The notes beneath the pieces are model-generated. The model was given only the letters and a program-made list of their open reading frames with translations, was not told the DNA's origin and searched no databases. Positions 25,939 through 34,966 of a stretch of 64,000 bases of DNA are shown piece by piece (position 1 is the first letter of the stretch; each line of letters begins with the position of its first letter). The stretch is from contig CBDICY010000032.1 of assembly GCA_965277445.1 (NCBI GenBank), positions 1,178,001-1,242,000 on the forward strand. The letters run 5' to 3'. Source of the DNA: JAFMDF01 sp965277445 (GTDB lineage Bacteria; Bacteroidota; Bacteroidia; Chitinophagales; Saprospiraceae). The translations under genes were made by a program, and so were the position numbers.

Positions 25939-26715
25939 ATGAAAATATTTTTTTCCGAGAACCAACCCGACTATTCTACTTACACTTTTAATTATGCTAT
26001 TTATTGCATCAAAGAGGCTCAAAAAGAGCTGCCTGAAATCTATGAAAAAGGATTTTTACCTTATAGTGCCAACCTAGCAATAACGTCCGATATTTTCTAT
26101 TTGGCAAGAAGTCTCAGAGTTAATATAGCGCAATTTTCTGATACCTCCGAGAACCGTAGAATCAATCGAAAAATAACGGATTTAATGATCCAAATTTCGG
26201 TGCAAAAAAAAATAGATTTTGATATCGAAAACCCCGAATTTATCGCTTTTTGCATGGACTATGCAGCCGATAGATTTTCAGGAAACGCCATGACTGAAGA
26301 ACGTTTAAAATATGTGTTGAGTAAAGAAACGGGAAGTCATATTTTCTCCTTTACATCCAACGGAGAAATCTTAGGATATGTACTAGCAGGACTAGAGGGG
26401 AATGCATTACAATATTGGTTTGCTTTTTTCAATCAAACTTATATGAAATCGCATTCTTTGGGTAAGTGGATGATGTGGCGAACAATACATTGGGCGAAAG
26501 AGAACGGATTAAGCTATGTCTATTTAGGGACTTGTTATGGCAAACATTCTTTGTATAAAGTTAGAGATCATAAAGGCTTAGAATTTTTTGATGGTAGCCA
26601 ATGGAATGCAGATGCCAAGCTATTAAAAGAACTTTGTAAAACAGATCATGAAGCGATTGACAGAGATCGTTTTAAGCTTTTGGGCAATCAAAATGTATTT
26701 ATTGAAGCATTATGA
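25939..26715 (+). CDS. Arginyl/leucyl-tRNA-protein transferase-like protein (GNAT fold)
   Basis: A protein of 258 residues. The N-terminal half resembles the Ate/Bpt fold, with LPEIYEKGFLPYSANLAI and SENRRINRKITDL taking the place of the substrate-binding basic segment. The C-terminal half carries the GNAT-like segments LQYWFAFFNQTYMKSHSLG, RTIHWAKENGLSYVYLGTCYG and YKVRDHKGLEFFDG, which match the acyl-transfer half of arginine-tRNA-protein transferases. Classical Bpt carries an N-terminal cysteine cluster that is absent here. Such enzymes add amino acids to protein N-termini for degradation (established for the family). Substrate here is inferred. Confidence 0.75.
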   Translation: MKIFFSENQPDYSTYTFNYAIYCIKEAQKELPEIYEKGFLPYSANLAITSDIFYLARSLRVNIAQFSDTSENRRINRKITDLMIQISVQKKIDFDIENPEFIAFCMDYAADRFSGNAMTEERLKYVLSKETGSHIFSFTSNGEILGYVLAGLEGNALQYWFAFFNQTYMKSHSLGKWMMWRTIHWAKENGLSYVYLGTCYGKHSLYKVRDHKGLEFFDGSQWNADAKLLKELCKTDHEAIDRDRFKLLGNQNVFIEAL

Positions 26716-27188
26716 TATTTTTATAGTGCTAAGCTCCGCTTGATACTTCCTAACAGAGTTAACGAATAGTTTTTTTGTAATATGTAAATAACTGAAAGAG
26801 CTAAGATTAAATATGACTATCGATCACCATTCTAGTATTGGACACTCAAGTTCAGGGCAAACAACGGAAAATCTATATTTTCCGATGCTAAGAGCAGCGA
26901 ATCTATATTGACTTCGTCGAAACGTAAGTTCAGCGAAACTAATTGACATTTCGCTGTTGTCGAAACCGTCCAACTTTAGAAGAATACCCTTACCCATCTA
27001 AGAAAATAGCAATCTATGTTTTAAAATTAAAGGACAACGGATCTATTAATTTATTAACTGACGCTCTAAAATATCGATTCTTGTTTTTCGGGGAATTATA
27101 TATTAAACCTTTGACTTTTCGTTCGCCCTATTTCCTAATAAGATATAAAGTATTTTTCTTACCTTGTCGGTAATTATTTTAAGGTAAT
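26716..27188. other. Gene-free stretch with several small hairpins
   Basis: Contains perfect 8-bp hairpins CGGAAAAT-ctat-ATTTTCCG (26865-26884) and CAGCGAAA/TTTCGCTG (26931-26956). The second is flanked by GTCGAAAC on both sides. A 76-codon frame from 26943 is a chance frame: TTG start inside the second hairpin, Cys/Arg-rich beginning, no motif. Nothing else is supported. Confidence 0.5.
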
Positions 27189-27240
27189 GCCAAGCACTAC
27201 TTGGTGTTAACTAATTAAACCAAGCCAAGCATTACTTGGC
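27189..27240. repeat. Paired palindromes GCCAAGCACTACTTGG
   Basis: Two copies of CCAAG-caYta-CTTGG (27190-27204 and 27225-27239), 20 bp apart, each a 5-bp hairpin. The copies are 16 of 18 identical with flanks. They end 16 bp before the NhaC start codon, inside its likely leader. Confidence 0.8.
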
Positions 27241-27255
27241 GCTACAGTTATACAC

Positions 27256-28743
27256 ATGACAGAATACGGCTTTCTATCCCTCCTTCCTCCAGTTTTGGCA
27301 ATTATTCTAGCCATTAGAACCAAACAAGTCTTCGTTTCCTTATTATTTGGTATTTGGCTTGGCTGGGTTATCATTAGTGATTTTGATTTATTAACGGGAA
27401 GTTTGGATACCATTCAAGCGTTGGTGGATGTCTTTAAAGACGATGGAAACACTAGAACCATTATGTTTTCTGCCTTGGTAGGCGCATTAATTATCTTTAT
27501 TCAAAAGTCTGGCGGGGTAGAGGGATTTATTATAAAAATCAGTCAATTATTAGAAAAACAAGAGCAGAAAAAAGCAGGGAATAATAGAGTAATTGTCCAG
27601 TTTTTAGCTTGGTTGACAGGGGTGTTAATTTTCGTAGAGTCGAATATTTCTGTTCTGACTGTTGGTACTTTATATCGCCCTATTTTTGATAAATTAAAAA
27701 TACCTAGAGAAAAACTCGCTTACATTGCTGATTCCAGTTCCTCCCCTTCTTCTATTTTAATTCCTTTCAATGCTTGGGGTGCTTTTATTATGGGCTTATT
27801 ATTAGCCCAAGGTTTTGAAAACCCATTTGCTACTTTATTCAATGCCGTCTTATATAATTTCTACCCGATTTTAGCTTTGGGTATGGTTTTATTGGTCATT
27901 TTTACTAAAAAAGATTTTGGACCAATGGCAGCGGCAGAACTTAGAACTAAAGAGACTGGAAAATTACTAGCGGATGATGCGCAACCTATGGTATCAGATG
28001 AACTAATAGCTGTTACGACCAAACATGGCATTACCCCTAGAGCTTACAATATGGTGATTCCAATTGCCATCATGGTGTTAATGATGCCTGTCATGCTCGG
28101 TTATACAGGTTGGAGTGCCGCTATGGAAAACCGACCTAATGCAGGATTTTTCGATCAATTTTTCTATGCAGTTGGACAAGGTTCTGGCTCTACTTCCGTT
28201 TTAATTTCCTTAATTATTTCTTTATTATATTCTATGATTTCCTTTAAAATACAAGGTATTATGGACTTAAAAGAAATGGTGGATTTGACTTTAAAAGGAA
28301 TAGCAGGAATGATGCCCCTAGCCTTATTAATGTTAATGGCATTTGCGATTGGTGCGGTTTGTAAAGAATTAGAAACAGGTATTTATGTAGCGGAAGTCGC
28401 AAAGGGGTGGTTGTCTCCTGCGTTAGTCCCTTTTATTGTCTTTATCGTCAGTTGTTTTATTGCTTTTTCAACAGGAACGTCTTGGGGAACTTTTGCGATT
28501 ATGATAGCGATTGCGGTGCCGATGTCTCAATCAATGGGTGTCAATGTACATTTAGCAATTGCGGCTGCTTTAGGCGGTGGCGTTTTTGGTGACCATTGTT
28601 CTCCTATTTCAGATACGACGATTTTATCCTCAATGGCCGCTGCTAGTGACCATATAGATCACGTTAAAACACAATTTCCTTACGCCTTAGTTTGTGGGAG
28701 TATTACTGCTGTTTTATACTTGGTAATTGGATTTTTTGGTTAA
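27256..28743 (+). CDS. nhaC: NhaC-family Na+/H+ antiporter
   Basis: A 495-residue inner-membrane antiporter with about 12 hydrophobic helices. Family segments include LLPPVLAIILAIRTKQVFVSLLFGIWLG (residues about 9-36), the SSSSPSSILIPFNAWGAF loop, FIAFSTGTSWGTFAIMIAIAVP and GGGVFGDHCSPISDTTILSS near the C-terminus, all typical of the NhaC/Arg-Orn antiporter superfamily. It probably exports sodium in exchange for protons, which fits a marine organism (inference). The gene stands alone. Confidence 0.92.
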   Translation: MTEYGFLSLLPPVLAIILAIRTKQVFVSLLFGIWLGWVIISDFDLLTGSLDTIQALVDVFKDDGNTRTIMFSALVGALIIFIQKSGGVEGFIIKISQLLEKQEQKKAGNNRVIVQFLAWLTGVLIFVESNISVLTVGTLYRPIFDKLKIPREKLAYIADSSSSPSSILIPFNAWGAFIMGLLLAQGFENPFATLFNAVLYNFYPILALGMVLLVIFTKKDFGPMAAAELRTKETGKLLADDAQPMVSDELIAVTTKHGITPRAYNMVIPIAIMVLMMPVMLGYTGWSAAMENRPNAGFFDQFFYAVGQGSGSTSVLISLIISLLYSMISFKIQGIMDLKEMVDLTLKGIAGMMPLALLMLMAFAIGAVCKELETGIYVAEVAKGWLSPALVPFIVFIVSCFIAFSTGTSWGTFAIMIAIAVPMSQSMGVNVHLAIAAALGGGVFGDHCSPISDTTILSSMAAASDHIDHVKTQFPYALVCGSITAVLYLVIGFFG

Positions 28744-28834
28744 CGCTATTAACCAGTAACTTCCCAATATTAATTAATATTGCTAGTTAATTTTCGGATG
28801 ATTTCTAGGGTGTTTTTTTAATAAAATTATTTAG

Positions 28835-28860
28835 CACTATTAATTGTCGAATTAATAGTG
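28835..28860. terminator. Perfect 11-bp hairpin between nhaC and HD lipoprotein
   Basis: CACTATTAATT (28835-28845), loop GTCG, AATTAATAGTG (28850-28860). A run of seven T lies before the hairpin, not after, so it suits minus-strand termination better. It may instead act as a leader element of the next gene. Confidence 0.45.
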
Positions 28861-28894
28861 GGAATGTCATTTGATAATAGGTAGAACTATTCCT

Positions 28895-29623
28895 ATGAAA
28901 AAGAAGCTATTTTTCTTATTCTTTATTGGCGTACTAATAAATGCTTGTACCAGCACATCAGAAAAAAAAGCAACACCTATGGAGGCATCTATGGAGACTG
29001 AATTACAGGCTAATTGGACAAAATTAATCAGCCAATTCACAACAAATGAACAACTAATTACCAATTCTTGGCAACAAATAATACAGCATTATACAGAAGC
29101 AAACAGGGCCTATCACAACCTCACCCATATCAATAATATACTGCAAGAAGCAGCTACCTTTGACGAAAAAATAACCGACAAGGCAGTCGTTTTATTAGCG
29201 ATTTGGTTTCATGACATTATTTATGATCCGATGAGTAAAACGAATGAAGAAGATAGTGCAGAACTAGCTAAAGAAATATTGAGTAAAACCAATTTGAGCC
29301 CAGAAAGAATTCAAAAATGTTATGAACTCATTCTGTTAACCGTCAAACATCAGCCAGCCGTAACCGCTCTTTTAGACGATAAATTATTAATAGATTTCGA
29401 CTTAGAGATACTCAGCCGAGATTGGGAGAGCTATAAAATATATAGCGAACAAGTACGTAAAGAATATTGGATGTACCCTGCTCCATTATTTAGGTCTGGT
29501 CGAAAAAAAGCAATGGGTAAATTTTTAGAAAGACCAACCATTTACCAAACCCCTTTTTATCAAGAAGTAAAAGAAGGGAAAGCTCGAGCTAATATCAAAA
29601 GAGAAATGGAGGAATTATTATAA
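28895..29623 (+). CDS. HD-superfamily metal-dependent hydrolase with lipoprotein signal
   Basis: A protein of 242 residues from the ATG at 28895. That start gives MKKKLFFLFFIGVLINAC with lipobox Cys18; a TTG eight codons earlier is less likely. The mature part matches COG4339-type predicted HD hydrolases: AYHNLTHINNIL (His74, His78), LAIWFHDIIYDPMSKTNEEDSA (His106-Asp107), then LTVKHQP and LIDFDLEILS. All metal ligands seem present. Members of this family are normally cytosolic and the substrate is unknown. A lipid anchor, which would place it in the periplasm, is odd. Confidence 0.82.
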   Translation: MKKKLFFLFFIGVLINACTSTSEKKATPMEASMETELQANWTKLISQFTTNEQLITNSWQQIIQHYTEANRAYHNLTHINNILQEAATFDEKITDKAVVLLAIWFHDIIYDPMSKTNEEDSAELAKEILSKTNLSPERIQKCYELILLTVKHQPAVTALLDDKLLIDFDLEILSRDWESYKIYSEQVRKEYWMYPAPLFRSGRKKAMGKFLERPTIYQTPFYQEVKEGKARANIKREMEELL

Positions 29624-29665
29624 TATTCGCTTATTGGAACTGTAAATAATCTATTGATTTTGAAA

Positions 29666-29823
29666 AGAGCTTTAGCTCTGCCACCGTCTGTAGAATTGGA
29701 ATAATTAGAAGATTCTAAAGGGGCGTAGCCTCGACACAATAATAATAAAGGGTGTCGAAGCGATGCTCCTTAATAACCCCTAGAATACTATCGAATCTAC
29801 AGACAGAGTCGGGGCGATGCCCC
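29666..29823. repeat. Nested palindromes between HD lipoprotein and SDR
   Basis: AGAGC-ttta-GCTCT (29666-29679) at the left and GGGGC-gat-GCCCC (29811-29823) at the right enclose GTCTGTAGA (29686-29694) paired with TCTACAGAC (29796-29804). Inside those are GATTCTA/TAGAAT and CGACAC/GTGTCG pairs. The whole folds as one long hairpin with small hairpins at its base, between convergent genes. Confidence 0.7.
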
Positions 29824-29851
29824 TTATCAACCGATAATTTACAATCCCCGC

Positions 29852-30688
29852 TTATTTGACTAAAGTCTCACTTACTCCCCAAAGTTCTTTCGCTAGTGCA
29901 GCATCATTGGATAAAGCAGAGGAGGCGATCGCTTTTTGTTTGTCAAAGTATTCGCCATTAGTCGTTAATGCTTCAGGAGAAGAAGCTAAATAAACAGATG
30001 TTCTTGCCCCTTTTGTTGGGCTCAACATAACTGGAGAGAGGATTTTCCAGAGCAACCGCCACAAGGTTTTATTATCGTTCTTACCCGCAATTTCTGTCCC
30101 AACTACACCAGGATGCAAAGCATGACTACAAATTTTAGGGTAGCGATTTATTAACTCTTTAGTGAATAGAATATTAGCTAATTTGGATTGCCCATAAGCA
30201 GCCATACCATTGTACCGTTCTGCCCCGCCTTCTCCTTTAAAGGTATTAAATCTTATTTTTCCTTTATAATGTGCTTTTGAACTAACATTGATAACTCTCG
30301 GTTCTGCTGATTTTTCTAATAAATCAATTAAGGAAGTGGTTAATAGAAAATGACCTAAATGGTTTACGCCAATCTGTAATTCAAATCCATCTTTGGTAAA
30401 CTGTAATTTATCTGTAATTAGACCAGCATTGTTAACCAAAATATCTAGTTGTCCAAATTGTTGCCGATAATTTTGTGCACAATTTCTCACCGAATCAAAA
30501 CTGGCTAAATCACAAGTCAAGCTATAAATATCCTCATTTTTTGCAGCCTTCTTTATCTCCGAAACCGCCGCTTGTGCTTTTGTCTCATTTCGACAAGCAA
30601 TAATAATTTTTCCTCCTTTCTTGGCTAAAGCAATTGCTGTTGCTTTACCAATACCTGCATTGCCGCCTGTAATTAATATGTGTTGCAT
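29852..30688 (-). CDS. Short-chain dehydrogenase/reductase (retinol-dehydrogenase-like)
   Basis: A 278-residue classical SDR. The NADP-binding TGGNAGIGKATAIALAKKG lies at residues 7-25 and the NNAG motif in LDILVNNAGLI. The catalytic Ser is in INVSSKAH, and Tyr-Lys in YGQSKLANILFTKEL. The pattern matches the WW-oxidoreductase/retinol dehydrogenase group. Substrate is unknown. The next gene on the same strand, an esterase, lies 88 bp upstream, so the two may form an operon. The end faces a nested palindrome. Confidence 0.9.
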   Translation of the reverse strand: MQHILITGGNAGIGKATAIALAKKGGKIIIACRNETKAQAAVSEIKKAAKNEDIYSLTCDLASFDSVRNCAQNYRQQFGQLDILVNNAGLITDKLQFTKDGFELQIGVNHLGHFLLTTSLIDLLEKSAEPRVINVSSKAHYKGKIRFNTFKGEGGAERYNGMAAYGQSKLANILFTKELINRYPKICSHALHPGVVGTEIAGKNDNKTLWRLLWKILSPVMLSPTKGARTSVYLASSPEALTTNGEYFDKQKAIASSALSNDAALAKELWGVSETLVK

Positions 30689-30776
30689 AATAATGATTGT
30701 TAAATTGTTGAAATTGTTTGATTGTTAATAATGCTAACAATCAAATACTTTGAGCAACAAGCTCTTTCTATAGCTA

Positions 30777-31433
30777 CTAACTAAAAAATTTCGTAACAAA
30801 ATCTTTTAACGCAGTTTTATCGACTTCGTGTTTACCATCAAAAACATGCGTTTGGCAAGTCAATTCTTTTTCTTTAATCACATCATAACACCATTTAACT
30901 CGCTTCTCAGTCAGAAAAGGGTCTTGGGTACCGTAAGCAAAATATAACTGTTTATCTGACCAATACCCTTCTTTTTCCTGATAAGGAATATCTTCTGGAA
31001 TAGACCCTGACCACATAATTAAGTTATGAAATTTAGGGAATTCTCGTAAAACCCAACGAACCTGTGTGGCGCAACCTTGTGAAAAGCCTAATAAATTAAT
31101 GGTAACCATTTCACTTAATTGAGGGATAAAAGTCGTATAAACTTGCTGCATATAATTAGAAAAATCCGCTATTTCATCCAAACGATCCCCTTTTGTCATC
31201 CACGAAGCCACTACTTCTCCTGTAAAGCCTCCCCAATAAAATCGAGACAAGCCCTCAGGCGCAATAATCAAAGTTTCGCCGTCATCTAGTTGCTCAAAAC
31301 GATGAATAAATCGACTAGCTAATTGACCATAACCATGGGTAACGATCCATACCTTTTTAATGTGTTTACCTGGTGTGCCTATGGTGTAAACATGTGCGGT
31401 TCTAGTAGTTGGAAATTTGTGATGTGTTGCCAT
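30777..31433 (-). CDS. Alpha/beta-hydrolase, phospholipase/carboxylesterase-like
   Basis: A 218-residue serine hydrolase. The nucleophile elbow is GFSQGCATQVRW (Ser about residue 117), the acid is probably Asp in YGTQDPFLTEKR, and the histidine is in DGKHEVDK. An oxyanion-like HGYGQLA segment lies near residue 33. The layout matches the small carboxylesterase group. No signal peptide, so it is cytosolic. It precedes the SDR on the same strand. Confidence 0.85.
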   Translation of the reverse strand: MATHHKFPTTRTAHVYTIGTPGKHIKKVWIVTHGYGQLASRFIHRFEQLDDGETLIIAPEGLSRFYWGGFTGEVVASWMTKGDRLDEIADFSNYMQQVYTTFIPQLSEMVTINLLGFSQGCATQVRWVLREFPKFHNLIMWSGSIPEDIPYQEKEGYWSDKQLYFAYGTQDPFLTEKRVKWCYDVIKEKELTCQTHVFDGKHEVDKTALKDFVTKFFS

Positions 31434-32063
31434 TGGCTAAAGGTAAGCAACCTTCTTTAATAAAAATAAAAATGGGCATTGAAAATAAAAAATGGAAGGG
31501 AGGAGGGAATTGAAAGTAGTGAAAGGTTGATTGTTGACGAGGTATTTACTTTTGAGCTATCCTGCTCGCTTTAGCATCAGAGCCGTTTTACGGTTCACTC
31601 CCTTGAAATCGAAGATTCTGCAAAGCTAATGTCCCTCGAATATTCATCCTACGGAATCAGCCGTTCATCATATGAATCCTAAAAAATAATTTCCAAGCTA
31701 GGGTTTACCCAAGAATATTAGATGGATAAGTTGCTTAGAGAACGCACAAAAATATTCAAATAAACGAATTCATTGTTCATCATTTATAATTCATCATTCC
31801 ATCATTCGTTAATCAAATTAACATTTTTAACATTTATTTTTGAAATATATTGGCATTTCGCCCAATTTCTTATCTCACTTTAATAAACCAATAACCTCCA
31901 CTTAACCGCTCTTAACATTATAATCCTTCATTTTTGCTGTATAATTATTTGGAACAACAGCAAATGAATAAATTAAAATTTTGCTGTGATTGTGTAGCCA
32001 AGTACCTAGTATCAAATAATTCACACATTTTATAACACTAAGTACTTAAAAAAATGAACCACC
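31434..32063. other. 630-bp divergent intergenic region
   Basis: Lies between the esterase and the beta-barrel gene. It contains a heptamer repeat (31765-31809). The stretch 31550-31690 has small inverted pieces (CCGTTTTACGG, TCATATGA) but no open frame or RNA I can support. TGCTGTATAATTATTTGG near 31940 might be a loose promoter. Confidence 0.4.
31765..31809. repeat. Heptamer repeat (ATTCATC family)
   Basis: In register: ATTCATT GTTCATC ATTTATA ATTCATC ATTCCATC ATTCG. Same family as at 21074, 50993, 53413 and 53740. Confidence 0.7.
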
Positions 32064-32750
32064 ATGAAGAAGATTCAAAATGTATTAATGATAGCGGCTT
32101 TATTATTTAGTGCGACCGTTTCTTTTGCTCAAGTTGCTGTAGGCGTTAAAGCAGGCGTTTATACCTCCTTTATTGATGTGACGCAAGCGGCGGAAGGAAT
32201 CACACAAAGTGTAGAAGGCTTAACCTCACCTACTTTTGGCATTGTTTCAGAAATAGGCATCAACGAAAACTTTGCTTTTCAACCAGAATTACTTTACACC
32301 ACCAAAGGTTTTAGTGTAAACCAAGGGATTAATATCAACTTAGGTGGCTTCCCGATTCCAGCAGGTGTAACCGCTAATACTAAAATTAACTATTTAGAAA
32401 TGCCTTTATTGGCAAAATATAAATTTGGCAACGAAGGTTTACGATTTAACATTACTGCAGGCCCAGTAGTCAGTTATGCGGCGAATGCCCAATTAGTAAC
32501 TCGTGCTAATCTTTTATTGGATATTAATCCACTTAAAACGGATATTGATTTAGATGCTTTGAACTATGAACGATTAGAAATAAGCGCAAGTATCGGTGCA
32601 GGTATGGCTTACGAAACGAGTGGTGGAGAATTCTTTGCGGATGCTCGTTACGTTCACGGTTTCTCCGATTTATACAATGCTCCTGTCGTTGATTTGAATT
32701 TGAAGAATAGAGGGATTGGTGTAACAGTAGGGTATAAAATGAACCTGTAA
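32064..32750 (+). CDS. Outer membrane beta-barrel protein (PorT-like family)
   Basis: A 228-residue protein. The signal peptide ends at about VSFAQ (residue 23), followed by an eight-strand-type barrel of the Bacteroidota outer membrane beta-barrel family: VAVGVKAGVYTSF, NFAFQPELLYTTKGF, EMPLLAKYKFG and the C-terminal GVTVGYKMNL. The conserved LLYTTKGF-type strand is typical. Function is unknown, probably structural or a small pore. The gene is single, followed by a heptamer inverted repeat and a strong terminator. Confidence 0.88.
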   Translation: MKKIQNVLMIAALLFSATVSFAQVAVGVKAGVYTSFIDVTQAAEGITQSVEGLTSPTFGIVSEIGINENFAFQPELLYTTKGFSVNQGININLGGFPIPAGVTANTKINYLEMPLLAKYKFGNEGLRFNITAGPVVSYAANAQLVTRANLLLDINPLKTDIDLDALNYERLEISASIGAGMAYETSGGEFFADARYVHGFSDLYNAPVVDLNLKNRGIGVTVGYKMNL

Positions 32751-32811
32751 CAGTTGCCAGTTACCTGTTGTCGGTTATTGCTCAAATGGATAACCGACAA
32801 CTGACAACCGA
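32749..32811. repeat. Heptamer inverted repeat (TTGTCAG family)
   Basis: In register: TTGCCAG TTACCTG TTGTCGG TTATTGC, then inverted ACCGACA ACTGACA ACCGAGA. It begins inside the stop codon of the beta-barrel gene. A sister block lies at 52966-53038. Confidence 0.8.
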
Positions 32812-32856
32812 GACAATAAAGCTCCTTTTGTATTAAAACCAAATGATTCCTTTCGT

Positions 32857-32890
32857 CCCTGTCTTCAACACCCCGAAGACAGGGATTTTT
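32857..32890 (+). terminator. Intrinsic terminator for the beta-barrel gene
   Basis: CCCTGTCTTC (32857-32866) and GAAGACAGGG (32875-32884) form a perfect 10-bp stem with an 8-nt loop, followed by ATTTTTAATTT. It lies 107 bp after the stop, beyond the heptamer repeat. Confidence 0.82.
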
Positions 32891-32915
32891 AATTTAGAAA
32901 AGGAAGTAGAGATGC

Positions 32916-33006
32916 GAGAAGAGAGATTTACTTGGGATTAGTAAATTGTTTATTCGATACGAATCTCTCTTCTCATAATGAAACCCGCCCGCCTGAGCAT
33001 TCGGGC
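32916..33006. repeat. Inverted repeat plus GC-rich hairpin
   Basis: Perfect 13-bp arms GAGAAGAGAGATT (32916-32928) and AATCTCTCTTCTC (32962-32974). Then a GC-rich hairpin GCCCG (32987-32991) and CGGGC (33002-33006). It lies in the gap before the convergent GDSL esterase end, with TCTCTTTTCTCTCTT following. Confidence 0.7.
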
Positions 33007-33033
33007 AGGTGGTCTCTTTTCTCTCTTCTGTAT

Positions 33034-33717
33034 TTAGATAACTTCCTTCAAAACCGCCCAAATATTTTCCGTTACTATCTGATGCCCTTTAGCGGTCGGA
33101 TGAATTCCATCTGCTTGATTTAACTCAGGAATACCACCCACATTACTTAGGAAAAAAGGAATTAACGTAGCGTCATTTTCCTTAGCTAATTTGGTAAAAA
33201 TACCTCTAAATTCAGTAGTAAATTTTTCGCCCATATTGGGTAATGCCTCCATTGCACAAATTAAAATTTTTACTTCTGGATATTTTGTTTTTACCTTTTG
33301 AAGAATAGCATCTAAATTTTTAGTAGTTTCTGCTATAGAAGTCCCTCGCAGTCCATCATTTGCGCCTAATTCTAATACAAATACATCAATTTTCTGTCGC
33401 AAAATCCAATCAATTCGGCTATTGCCGCCTGCGGAGGTTTCGCCACTTAATCCAGCATTGACCACTTTATAATTTAAACCTAAAGAATCGATTCTTTCCC
33501 CAATTAAACCTACAAAACCTTGGGACGGATCTAATCCATAGGCAGCGGTTAAACTATTGCCAAAGAAGACAATGGTCTTTTTTTTATTTTCTACAGGTTT
33601 AGGTGTTGTCTCGGTCACTTTTGGCGCAGTTGTCGTGGTTTTCTTTTCGGTTGTCGTGGTCTCACTACCACAACTTATGATGGCAAAAAGGATCGTTATC
33701 AAGAAGAAATTTTTCAT
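33034..33717 (-). CDS. GDSL/SGNH arylesterase (TesA-like) lipoprotein
   Basis: A 227-residue lipoprotein with lipobox around IISCGSE (Cys16), then a Thr/Lys-rich linker to about residue 45. The SGNH hydrolase domain shows block I FFGNSLTAAYGLDP (catalytic Ser), block II with Gly in VVNAGLSGETSAGG, block III with Asn in LELGANDGLRG, and block V with Asp-His in ADGIHPTAKGHQ. It is close to TesA-type multifunctional esterases but lipid-anchored. A role in lipid or ester hydrolysis in the periplasm is inferred. Confidence 0.92.
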   Translation of the reverse strand: MKNFFLITILFAIISCGSETTTTEKKTTTTAPKVTETTPKPVENKKKTIVFFGNSLTAAYGLDPSQGFVGLIGERIDSLGLNYKVVNAGLSGETSAGGNSRIDWILRQKIDVFVLELGANDGLRGTSIAETTKNLDAILQKVKTKYPEVKILICAMEALPNMGEKFTTEFRGIFTKLAKENDATLIPFFLSNVGGIPELNQADGIHPTAKGHQIVTENIWAVLKEVI

Positions 33718-33908
33718 TTTTAGAAAAGTTATTTTGTTAGGTATTGGGAGCTTTCTTGTGTTTTTTTCGGGGAAATAAAGTGCCCCTATACTTGCAAAGA
33801 TATTGGTTAGAAATAAAAATAGGGTAGGTTTCGATTTTTAGTTGAGCAAAAGTAGGAAATACTTTCAAAGTATCTGCTACTTTTACAGTTATCAAAGTTA
33901 AAATACAT

Positions 33909-34928
33909 ATGAAACCATTTTCCTTGCTAACAATAATTATTGGCTGCTTGTTCTTTATCCATTGCCAAAATTCGGTAGATGCCAATCAGGCAACTGCTGA
34001 AACAGTCAACCTTCCAACTACAGGCAATCCAGCTATTGATGGGCTAAGTGTAGCCATTGCCGATAGTCCGAATGATCCTAGTTTGTATGCTAAGCGAGCC
34101 GATATATTTTACCAAAATGAAGGGTATGACGAGGCGATTAGTGATTTACAAAAAGCCTTGCAGATAGATTCTACCAATGTGGACTATTTGCATTTATTGG
34201 CAGATGTTTATTTAGATTATTACCAATCTTACCCTGCGATTAATACGATGATGAAGGCAGCAACTTTGTATCCGACAAGAATTCCTACCCTATTAAAATT
34301 ATCGGAGTTTCAATTGATTCTTAAACAATATGACAAATCAATTAATACCATTAATGAGATTTTAAAACTGGAGCAATTAAACGCCGAAGCTTATTTTATG
34401 CTAGGTTTAAATTTTAAAGAACAAGGCGATATTGATAGAGCAATGGGTAGCTTTCAAACTGCCGTAGAGAATAATCCTGACTTGGTAGATGCATGGATTA
34501 ACTTAGGCCAATTGCATGCGGAAAAAGGAAGTAATTTAGCCAAGTATTATTTTGAGAATGCGGTAAAAGTAGCGCCCAATAACATCACGGCATTACATGC
34601 TAAAGCAGAATTTTTACATTTTTCCAATGACCGCCAAGGTGCTATTGAAACCTACCGACAAATTAACATCATTGATCCTGACTATTCAGAATCTTTGTTT
34701 AATACAGGCATTATTTACTTGGAGATGGATTCTCTAAGTCAAGCCAAAAAGCATTTTAACATGGCAGTTGTTACTTCTCCGACTTATATTATTGCTTATT
34801 ATTACCGAGGCTTGGTCTTTGAGATGGAAGGGAATATAACAGCGGCTAAAAAAGATTATCAGACCGCCTTAAATTTTAATCCAGAATTTGAACGAGCACA
34901 AGTTGCTTTGGATAAATTGAAGCAATAG
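33909..34928 (+). CDS. TPR-repeat lipoprotein
   Basis: A 339-residue protein with lipobox FFIHCQNS (Cys20) and about seven tetratricopeptide repeats from residue 50 to the end. Examples are ADIFYQNEGYDEAISDLQKA, AYFMLGLNFKEQGDIDRAM, and AYYYRGLVFEMEGNITAAKK. TPR arrays bind partner proteins. Anchored to the membrane, it may assist envelope assembly (inference). It stands alone. The gap to the AsmA-like gene holds an ATTCAGAAC-type inverted repeat. Confidence 0.9.
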   Translation: MKPFSLLTIIIGCLFFIHCQNSVDANQATAETVNLPTTGNPAIDGLSVAIADSPNDPSLYAKRADIFYQNEGYDEAISDLQKALQIDSTNVDYLHLLADVYLDYYQSYPAINTMMKAATLYPTRIPTLLKLSEFQLILKQYDKSINTINEILKLEQLNAEAYFMLGLNFKEQGDIDRAMGSFQTAVENNPDLVDAWINLGQLHAEKGSNLAKYYFENAVKVAPNNITALHAKAEFLHFSNDRQGAIETYRQINIIDPDYSESLFNTGIIYLEMDSLSQAKKHFNMAVVTSPTYIIAYYYRGLVFEMEGNITAAKKDYQTALNFNPEFERAQVALDKLKQ

Positions 34929-34966
34929 ATGTCTCGGTGTAAAATAATCAAGTTCAGCTTTAAAGA

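Noticed and set aside
26943..27173. 76-codon open frame
   Set aside because: TTG start in the middle of a hairpin, no motif, unlikely amino acid composition.
28407..28592. 61-codon Cys/Phe-rich frame within nhaC
   Set aside because: Shadow frame inside a conserved membrane protein gene.
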